From Glaesserella parasuis (GTDB lineage Bacteria; Pseudomonadota; Gammaproteobacteria; Enterobacterales; Pasteurellaceae), in NCBI RefSeq assembly GCF_002015085.1, contig NZ_MUXW01000022.1, positions 1 to 20,330 on the forward strand: a stretch of 20,330 nucleotides of DNA, read 5' to 3'. The notes under the pieces are model-generated. The model was given only the letters and a program-made list of their open reading frames with translations. It did no database searches and had not been told where the DNA came from. Below, in pieces: positions 15,669 through 20,330 of this stretch. The stretch's first letter is position 1. Every line of letters begins with the position of its first letter. Position numbers and translations under genes: made by a program.

Positions 15669-15691
15669 GTAGGGTGGGGTTTTAACCCACC
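15669..15691 (+). repeat. Short palindromic repeat, copy 1
   Basis: GTAGGGTGGGG, then TTTTAACCCACC. The GGTGGG...CCCACC arms form a hairpin 4 bp after the channel stop codon and are followed by ATTTTAAAA, so it could act as a terminator. An inverted relative lies at 17602-17624. Similar short palindromes are dispersed in several proteobacterial genomes. Confidence 0.65.
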
Positions 15692-15741
15692 ATTTTAAAA
15701 CCTATTGATTTTATACCCAACAATAAAAATAAGGAAAACAA

Positions 15742-16824
15742 ATGGCAGGCAACAGCATTGGACAACTTTTTAAAGTCACCACATTCGGAGAATCACACGG
15801 CATTGCATTAGGTTGCATTGTAGATGGCGTTCCCCCTAATATGGAACTCAGCGAAGCCGATTTACAACCCGATTTAGATCGCCGTAAACCTGGCACTTCT
15901 CGCTATACCACACCCCGTCGAGAAGATGATGAAGTCCAAATCTTATCGGGCGTATTTGAAGGCAAAACCACAGGTACAAGTATCGGCTTAATCATCAAAA
16001 ATGGCGATCAACGTTCCAAAGATTACGGCGATATAATGGACAAATTCCGCCCAGGACACGCCGATTATACCTACCAACAAAAATACGGTATTCGTGATTA
16101 CCGTGGTGGCGGACGATCTTCTGCCAGAGAAACCGCAATGCGTGTAGCGGCAGGGGCAATAGCGAAAAAATATTTAAAAGAGCAGTTTGGCGTAGAAATT
16201 CGAGGCTACTTATCACAAATAGGCTCAGTCAAAATCGACCCACAAACTGTTGCAAATATCGAACAGATTGATTGGCAACAAGTTAATAGTAACCCGTTTT
16301 TCTGCCCAGATCCTGTGGCAGTGGAACAATTTGACGAATTAATCCGAGAGCTGAAAAAAGAGGGTAACTCTATTGGGGCAAAATTAACCGTGATTGCAGA
16401 AAATGTCCCAGTTGGTTTAGGTGAACCCGTATTTGACCGCTTGGACGCAGATCTAGCTCACGCCTTAATGTCGATCAATGCAGTCAAAGGTGTTGAAATT
16501 GGTGATGGTTTTGCAGTCGTTGAACAGAAGGGTAGTGAACATCGTGACGAAATGACTCCAGAAGGTTTCTGCTCAAACCACTCAGGTGGCATTTTAGGTG
16601 GAATTAGCTCAGGTCAGCCAATCATCGCTCATATTGCCCTAAAACCTACTTCAAGTATTACCGTACCTGGAAAAAGTGTGAATGTACATAATGAACCCGT
16701 CGAAGTAGTCACCAAAGGGCGACACGACCCTTGCGTTGGTATCCGTGCTGTGCCGATTGCAGAAGCAATGATGGCAATTGTGGTGTTAGATCATCTATTG
16801 CGATTTAAGGCACAGTGTCGTTAA
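15742..16824 (+). CDS. aroC: Chorismate synthase
   Basis: Last step of the shikimate pathway: 5-enolpyruvylshikimate-3-phosphate to chorismate, using reduced FMN. It has 360 residues, the usual length. Landmarks are TFGESHGIALG (12-22, family signature with the active-site His), RRKPGTSRYTTPRREDDEV (47-65), FRPGHADYTYQQKYGIRDYR (102-121), GGGRSSARETA (122-132) and HSGGILGGISSG (280-291). AAGGAAAAC before the ATG is a ribosome binding site. It is 76 bp downstream of the channel gene with a palindromic repeat between, so it may have separate transcription. Chorismate is the precursor of the menaquinone branch that uses MenE, encoded upstream. Confidence 0.98.
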   Translation: MAGNSIGQLFKVTTFGESHGIALGCIVDGVPPNMELSEADLQPDLDRRKPGTSRYTTPRREDDEVQILSGVFEGKTTGTSIGLIIKNGDQRSKDYGDIMDKFRPGHADYTYQQKYGIRDYRGGGRSSARETAMRVAAGAIAKKYLKEQFGVEIRGYLSQIGSVKIDPQTVANIEQIDWQQVNSNPFFCPDPVAVEQFDELIRELKKEGNSIGAKLTVIAENVPVGLGEPVFDRLDADLAHALMSINAVKGVEIGDGFAVVEQKGSEHRDEMTPEGFCSNHSGGILGGISSGQPIIAHIALKPTSSITVPGKSVNVHNEPVEVVTKGRHDPCVGIRAVPIAEAMMAIVVLDHLLRFKAQCR

Positions 16825-16835
16825 TTGTTAAATCA

Positions 16836-16857
16836 AGAACGCCACATTTGGCGTTCT
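16836..16857 (+). terminator. aroC terminator hairpin
   Basis: AGAACGCC, loop ACATTT, GGCGTTCT: a perfect 8-bp stem 12 bp after the aroC stop. The following sequence (CATATACTCTTATTTG) is only moderately U-rich. Confidence 0.6.
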
Positions 16858-16903
16858 CATATACTCTTATTTGTCCTTTATCCAATTACAATCATTTAAA
16901 ATC

Positions 16904-16929
16904 ATTTTTTCGATCTACGTCGAAAAAAT
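16904..16929. repeat. Perfect inverted repeat between aroC and higB
   Basis: ATTTTTTCGA (16904-16913), loop TCTACG, TCGAAAAAAT (16920-16929): 10-bp perfect arms. On either strand the far arm ends in a homopolymer run, but the stem is AT-rich. It could be a second terminator protecting higBA, or a remnant. Confidence 0.45.
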
Positions 16930-16992
16930 AAAAATTTATCCTTTTGCTTTATTATGAATAGGGAATAATTATTACAGTGTTTTATCTTTTGT

Positions 16993-17010
16993 GTGATATG
17001 ATTATATCAC
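16993..17010. promoter_or_regulatory. higBA operator palindrome overlapping its promoter
   Basis: GTGATAT GATT ATATCAC: perfect 7-bp arms around a 4-bp centre, 21 bp before the higB start. A -10-like TATGAT (16997-17002) lies inside it, with TTACAG (16972-16977) as a possible -35 at a long 19-bp spacing. HigA-family antitoxins repress their own operon by binding such sites. Confidence 0.65.
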
Positions 17011-17030
17011 GCTCTTTGAAGGGAGCTGTA

Positions 17031-17306
17031 ATGATTAAGAGTTTTAAACATAAGGGGCTAGAGCAATATTTCCGACAAGGTATAACGCGAGGGCTACGGA
17101 TAGATCACATTAAGAAAATCAATGGTATTTTAGATGTGATAGATCGGGCAAAAGTTGTTGATGAATTTCTTCCTTTTTATCAATGCCATAAATTAAGAGG
17201 CGATAGGGAAGGCATTTGGTCAATGACTGTGTCGGGCAACTGGCGGATTACTTTTGAATTTATTGACGGCGATGCTTATGTTTTGAATTATGAAGATTAT
17301 CACTAG
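17031..17306 (+). CDS. higB: HigB/RelE-family toxin
   Basis: Type II toxin of the RelE superfamily; HigB proteins cleave mRNA on the ribosome. From ATG 17031 it has 91 residues, the normal size. Landmarks are MIKSFKHKGLEQYF at the start, HKLRGDREGIWSMTVSGNWR near 53-72 and the family-typical end FIDGDAYVLNYEDYH. I chose 17031 rather than the in-frame GTG at 16977. A GGGAG ribosome binding site lies five bases before 17031, the residues beyond it match the family, and the longer version would cross the operator. higA starts 8 bp after its stop, the toxin-first order typical of hig loci. Confidence 0.93.
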   Translation: MIKSFKHKGLEQYFRQGITRGLRIDHIKKINGILDVIDRAKVVDEFLPFYQCHKLRGDREGIWSMTVSGNWRITFEFIDGDAYVLNYEDYH

Positions 17307-17314
17307 GAGATAAT

Positions 17315-17611
17315 ATGAGCGAAAGAAAACCCTCTCACCCAGGGGAAATTTTATTAACAGGATTTATTGAACCTAACAATATTAAAATCAAAGCGTTAGC
17401 GGAACATTTGGGCTTTTCTCGTGAAACACTTTCTCGAGTATTACACGGTAAAACTCCGATGACGGCAAATTTAGCTATTGCTTTGGAAGAAGCGGGGATC
17501 AGCTCGGCTAGATTATGGCTAAGTTTACAAGCCGCTTATGATGTTTGGGAATTAAAACAGCGCCGCACAAATCCTATTCATCCTTTTATTTTTGGTGAAT
17601 TGGTTGGTTAA
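17315..17611 (+). CDS. higA: HigA-family antitoxin, XRE helix-turn-helix
   Basis: Antitoxin that binds HigB and represses the operon. It has 98 residues. It starts with the family hallmark PSHPGEILLTGFIEP (5-19). The helix-turn-helix spans about 25-62 (IKALAEHLGFSRETLSRVLHG then KTPMTANLAIAL), and the typical tail is LWLSLQAAYDVWELKQ. AGGAGATAAT before the ATG is a strong ribosome binding site. The last codons and TAA (17609-17611) lie inside the palindromic repeat at 17602-17624, so the C-terminal FGELVG may have been reshaped by that repeat. Confidence 0.94.
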   Translation: MSERKPSHPGEILLTGFIEPNNIKIKALAEHLGFSRETLSRVLHGKTPMTANLAIALEEAGISSARLWLSLQAAYDVWELKQRRTNPIHPFIFGELVG

Positions 17612-17624
17612 AACCCACCCTACG
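17602..17624 (-). repeat. Short palindromic repeat, copy 2 (inverted)
   Basis: On the minus strand this reads CGTAGGGTGGG then TTTTAACCAACC, matching copy 1 at 15669-15691 apart from one fewer G and one C-to-A change. The palindrome arms have one mismatch. It overlaps the end of higA and lies 3 bp from the end of the convergent ROK gene, so it probably also serves as their shared terminator. Confidence 0.7.
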
Positions 17625-17626
17625 TT

Positions 17627-18832
17627 TTACACCTCTACAATCCCCTTTAATAAACAGCCCTCATAAATGCCTAATTTAATTGCAATAGAAGGAATGAGAG
17701 GGCTGTCCCAATCGTATTGGCTGGTGACAATATCAATTCGTAGTTCATTAAGAAGCAAGTTTTGCTGTAGTTTGGTTTGCAGTTGTTCAAAAAGTGGTTT
17801 TTTAATGCGTAATAGCGGTGAGTTCAACATAATTTTTTCCGTAGAAAATATGTTGATTAGGTTCATCAGCATATAAGCAAGGTTGTCGGTAAGATGCGAT
17901 AAAATCTGCATTGCTTGAGGGTTTTCGGCTTCTACTTGTTCGCAGAAGTAGTTGATTTTATCTTCAAGGCAAGTGTGTTGGTGGTCAAAATAGCGGTCGA
18001 TCAAGTTGGCTAGTGCAGGGAAAGTCACTTGATTGGTGAGTTGATAACGTTCGATTTCTGTCTGTTGTTCAGCAATTTCATCACTAAGTGGACTGAATTT
18101 TGGCATTATCATTTTATCAACATTCATTCGTTTATGTTCGTCTTGATGGAGTAATGCCCCTTTGAGTAATACACTTAAATTCACTTGATCATCAAGCTGT
18201 AAGAAAATAACGTTGTCATTGGCAATTAAACTTCCTAAGGTTGCTTCCGCTAGAAGCCAGAGTTGAAAATGCTCGTTGAGTAAAATCGGTTGATTAAAGT
18301 GACGATGCAATGTTTCAACGAGAGGGCAGGTGAGGGGCTGTTGCCCTAATTGCGTGATAATCGTTTTTGTGCGGTCAATTTTCCCCACTACGCTGATAGA
18401 AATGGCAAGCAAAGCTTCGTTGGTAAGCGGTGTGTTGAGGGAAAAAGTTTGTATGCAGTTCAGGATATGCTGATCTAAGCTAAGATATTCGTCGGAAGTC
18501 AGGCTATAATGTTGTTGGTAAATGAGCTTGCCACTCAAATCGCAAAGTGCGATAGAGAGTTTTTGTGGTGCAAGGGTTAAGCAGAGATAACGCCAGTGGA
18601 ACGGGGAAACCGACAGCCCTACGGCAGGTCTGCCCCTTGAGGGTAAATTTTGTGAGGTTCTTTCTAAAATCAGTTTATGGTCAATGAGTATTTTCGTCAG
18701 CACTGTCATTGATGCAGGGGCAAATCCTGATAATTTCGCTAAGTCAGTACGAGAAATCAGCTCAAATTGTTCAACTAAGCGGTAAACCGTGCCGAGATGT
18801 TGATATTTATAATCCGAAGAGGTGATTTTCAT
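17627..18832 (-). CDS. ROK-family transcriptional regulator (Mlc/NagC-like), zinc motif absent
   Basis: A 401-residue probable sugar-responsive repressor. The N-terminus matches Mlc/NagC: LGTVYRLVEQFELISRTDLA (13-32) leads into a winged helix-turn-helix (LAKLSGFAPASMTVLTKIL) and then SRGRPAVGLSVSP (65-77). The remainder fits the ROK sugar-kinase-like fold, ending near INIFSTEKIMLNSPLL. The family's Cys-x-Cys-Gly-xx-Gly-Cys-Leu-Glu zinc-binding segment and the preceding ExGH motif, expected after GALLH, are not visible; the region reads QDEHKRMNVDKMIMPKF. DNA binding may be kept while effector binding or tetramer control is altered. AAGGAT before the ATG is a good ribosome binding site. The adjacent genes do not reveal its targets. 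Confidence 0.85.
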   Translation of the reverse strand: MKITSSDYKYQHLGTVYRLVEQFELISRTDLAKLSGFAPASMTVLTKILIDHKLILERTSQNLPSRGRPAVGLSVSPFHWRYLCLTLAPQKLSIALCDLSGKLIYQQHYSLTSDEYLSLDQHILNCIQTFSLNTPLTNEALLAISISVVGKIDRTKTIITQLGQQPLTCPLVETLHRHFNQPILLNEHFQLWLLAEATLGSLIANDNVIFLQLDDQVNLSVLLKGALLHQDEHKRMNVDKMIMPKFSPLSDEIAEQQTEIERYQLTNQVTFPALANLIDRYFDHQHTCLEDKINYFCEQVEAENPQAMQILSHLTDNLAYMLMNLINIFSTEKIMLNSPLLRIKKPLFEQLQTKLQQNLLLNELRIDIVTSQYDWDSPLIPSIAIKLGIYEGCLLKGIVEV

Positions 18833-18963
18833 AGCTATAATCCTTACAATCTTTTTACTCCCTAAGTCGTTACTTTATTGTGCTATTTTTATAATGTGTC
18901 TGGCAAATTGTTTCCTTCAATTATGAGAGTGATGTCACAAAATTATTTTATTTTTTAAAATAA

Positions 18964-20133
18964 ATGATGGAAAATTATGCTAACTCGTGGAAAGTATTAG
19001 AAAAAATGAATAAGTATATAGAATATCAGTGGGTTGATGATAATCCTAGTTTGGCTCAGATGTGTCTGCAGGTTGCAGAACAATCGGTGATTGCGTTAGA
19101 TACTGAGTTTGTTCGTACTCGAACTTATTATCCGAAGTTGGGGTTAATTCAGCTTTTTGATGGTAAGCAGGTGTATTTGATTGATCCGTTAAGTATTACG
19201 GATTTTTCCTCTTTTACTGCGTTGTTAACAAATGAAAATGTGCTTAAGGTACTTCACGCTTGTAGTGAAGATTTGGAAGTTTTTCAACACTATTTCAAAC
19301 AGTTACCGCAACCAATGTTAGATACGCAGGTGATGGCAGGGTTTGTGGGGATAGGTATTTCAATTGGCTTTGCCAAACTTGCGTTGCATTATCTTGAGGT
19401 TGAATTGGATAAAGGGGCTTCTCGCACAGATTGGTTGAGCCGTCCTTTGAGTGAGATACAACTTCAATATGCCTGTGCAGATGTGTGGTATTTGTTGACG
19501 ATTTATCACAAATTGGCGGAAGATTTAGCAAAAACACCGTGGCAAACTGCCGTCGTAGAAGAGTGTGCAACTTTGTTAGCTAAACGGCAGATCGTAGAAG
19601 ATCCGAATAAAGCCTATAAGGAAATCAGTAATGCGTGGCAACTTAACCAACAAGAGCTGGCAATTTTGCAGATATTAGCTAAGTGGCGGATAGAAGAAGC
19701 AGAAAAACGTGATTTGGCATTAAATTTTATTATTAAAGAGCAGAGTTTGTTACAAATTGCTAAATTACAACCGAAACATACTTCAATCTTGTTGGAATTT
19801 ATGCACCCAAATGAAGTGCGTATTCACGGTAAGAAAATTTTGTGGTTAGTCGAGCTGGGTAAGCAAATTTTGCCAGAGAACTATCCGCCTGTTATTCGTC
19901 GTTTGGTTGATGAGGCTGGCTACAAAACTACTTTCAAACGTTTGCAAAAGCGTCTTGCGGAAGTTTGTCCTGAAAATTTGGCGATTGAGTTGTTGGCGAG
20001 TAAGCGTCAATTAAATCAGTTGTTTAAATGGTATAGAAATGGGCAGGATAGGCAAAAGTTACCTGAGTTATTGTGTGGGTGGAGAGAGCAATTTGGTAAT
20101 AAATTATTGACAGAAATTGATCTAAGTAAATAA
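18964..20133 (+). CDS. rnd: Ribonuclease D
   Basis: 3'-to-5' exoribonuclease that trims tRNA precursors and other small RNAs. It is 389 residues from ATG 18964. The DEDDy exonuclease domain shows ALDTEFVRTRTYYPKLGLIQ (45-64, D46 and E48), HACSEDLEVF with D103, and LQYACADVWYLL with Y169 and D173. An HRDC domain follows (AWQLNQQELAILQILAKWR near 217-235, then RDLALNFIIKE). From the inner ATG at 19009 (MNKYIEYQW) the protein is 374 residues, almost exactly the E. coli length of 375, so 19009 may be the real start. Neither site has a convincing ribosome binding site. It is divergent from the ROK gene, and an apparent insertion sequence begins about 55 bp downstream. Confidence 0.95.
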   Translation: MMENYANSWKVLEKMNKYIEYQWVDDNPSLAQMCLQVAEQSVIALDTEFVRTRTYYPKLGLIQLFDGKQVYLIDPLSITDFSSFTALLTNENVLKVLHACSEDLEVFQHYFKQLPQPMLDTQVMAGFVGIGISIGFAKLALHYLEVELDKGASRTDWLSRPLSEIQLQYACADVWYLLTIYHKLAEDLAKTPWQTAVVEECATLLAKRQIVEDPNKAYKEISNAWQLNQQELAILQILAKWRIEEAEKRDLALNFIIKEQSLLQIAKLQPKHTSILLEFMHPNEVRIHGKKILWLVELGKQILPENYPPVIRRLVDEAGYKTTFKRLQKRLAEVCPENLAIELLASKRQLNQLFKWYRNGQDRQKLPELLCGWREQFGNKLLTEIDLSK

Positions 20134-20176
20134 AAACATAAAGAAATGTTTTGTGATGTAAAGTTGCTACATTTTT
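20133..20176 (+). terminator. Two weak hairpins after rnd
   Basis: AAAACAT (20133-20139) pairs with ATGTTTT (20146-20152). Then ATGTA (20156-20160) pairs with TACAT (20068 plus 100, i.e. 20168-20172), followed by TTTT. Both stems are short and AT-rich, so termination is probably leaky, which matters for the element just downstream. Confidence 0.35.
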
Positions 20177-20203
20177 ACTAAATGAAGGAGCCTCTCCCAC
20201 AAT

Positions 20204-20231
20204 TTGTGTAAATACCTGTTTCTGAGATAAT
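20204..20231 (+). promoter_or_regulatory. Candidate transposase promoter within the IS end
   Basis: TTGTGT (20204-20209) is followed after 16 bp by GATAAT (20226-20231), a 5-of-6 -10. Transcripts would begin near 20238, inside the right arm of the hairpin at 20210-20251. Confidence 0.45.
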
Positions 20232-20251
20232 ACATTCAGACACAGGTATTT
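20210..20251 (+). promoter_or_regulatory. Leader hairpin that can hide the transposase ribosome binding site
   Basis: AAATACCTGTTTCTGA (20210-20225) and TCAGACACAGGTATTT (20236-20251) are complementary at 15 of 16 positions with a 10-base loop. The right arm holds the only ribosome-binding-like AGG before the start at 20256. A transcript entering from rnd carries both arms. One starting at the element's own promoter lacks the left arm. Confidence 0.6.
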
Positions 20252-20255
20252 TATT

Positions 20256-20330
20256 ATGAACGAAAAACAACTTCACGCCTTGGCAGCGGAATTTGCCAAA
20301 AACCTAAAAGTGACCGTGACGGCACCTTTG
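20256..20330 (+). CDS. Transposase N-terminus, IS256-family-like (partial)
   Basis: ATG opens 25 codons that run off the right edge. MNEKQLHALAAEFAKNLK resembles the start of IS256-type transposases, which commonly begin with an MNEK-like Leu/Ala/Lys helix. The next residues, VTVTAPL, are less typical of the family, so a frameshift near 20310 or simple divergence is possible. No catalytic residue is in view. The call leans on the adjacent terminal-repeat-like sequence. Confidence 0.55.
   Translation, partial: MNEKQLHALAAEFAKNLKVTVTAPL

Larger units (their letters stand above)
20185..20330 (+). mobile_element. Left end of an IS256-family-like insertion sequence (truncated by window)
   Basis: The segment GGAGCCTCTCCCACAATTTG then TGTAAAT resembles IS256-type terminal repeats, in which an AATT-GTGTAAA motif sits about 15-20 bases from the tip. 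A short leader and a transposase-like start (20256) follow. The exact outer boundary and the target duplication cannot be fixed because the right end is not in the window. Confidence 0.6.

Noticed and set aside
16977..17030. GTG start extending HigB upstream by 18 codons
   Set aside because: It would begin upstream of the operator and the likely -10, lacks a ribosome binding site, and extends beyond the family N-terminus. ATG 17031 has GGGAG in place.
18900..18960. CRP-like site between the ROK gene and rnd (GTGATGTCAC)
   Set aside because: The half-sites are separated by two bases rather than six, so it does not fit the CRP consensus.

Overview
The window reads as a chromosomal segment of a Pasteurellaceae bacterium. 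The housekeeping proteins (GlyA, XseA, ParC, YbfF, SeqA, MenE, AroC, RNase D) are close to gammaproteobacterial versions, and the base composition is AT-rich. DNA-uptake signal cores of the Actinobacillus pleuropneumoniae type (ACAAGCGGT) occur twice exactly, with near variants elsewhere. This points to the Actinobacillus/Mannheimia/Bibersteinia/Glaesserella side of the family. One Haemophilus-type core (AAGTGCGGT) is also present, so the species is not settled.

Region 1 (1-3333, minus strand) is the 5' 1,111 codons of a large trimeric autotransporter adhesin that runs off the left edge. It has an extended signal peptide, a YadA-like head, a neck, about 433 residues of collagen-type Gly-X-Y repeats, and a second neck. 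The collagen block is GC-rich, contains a 207/210-bp tandem duplication, and is the most unusual object in the window. The 581-bp gap to glyA holds a perfect 13-bp tandem repeat at the adhesin start, an A10 tract and an unidentified coding-like remnant.

Region 2 (3915-10292) has glyA with a PurR-box-like site, then xseA with a leader that can form two mutually exclusive hairpins, one covering its ribosome binding site. Convergent parC follows, then a short broken remnant that resembles part of a large surface adhesin, then convergent ybfF.

Region 3 (10400-16824, plus strand) is the tightly packed seqA-menE-mscK/mscM cluster followed by aroC. seqA and menE are 3 bp apart, and menE and the channel gene overlap by 8 bp. 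aroC is separated from them by a short palindromic repeat. Chorismate from AroC feeds the menaquinone branch that contains MenE. SeqA is encoded at the head of the cluster behind a promoter carrying two close GATC sites.

Region 4 (16825-20330) carries a HigB/HigA toxin-antitoxin pair with a perfect operator palindrome. Its downstream edge is a second, inverted copy of the palindromic repeat, which supplies the higA stop codon. Next come an Mlc/NagC-like ROK repressor lacking the family zinc motif (minus strand) and rnd. At the right edge is the left end of an apparent IS256-family insertion sequence, whose leader is arranged like those that block transposase translation from read-through transcripts.
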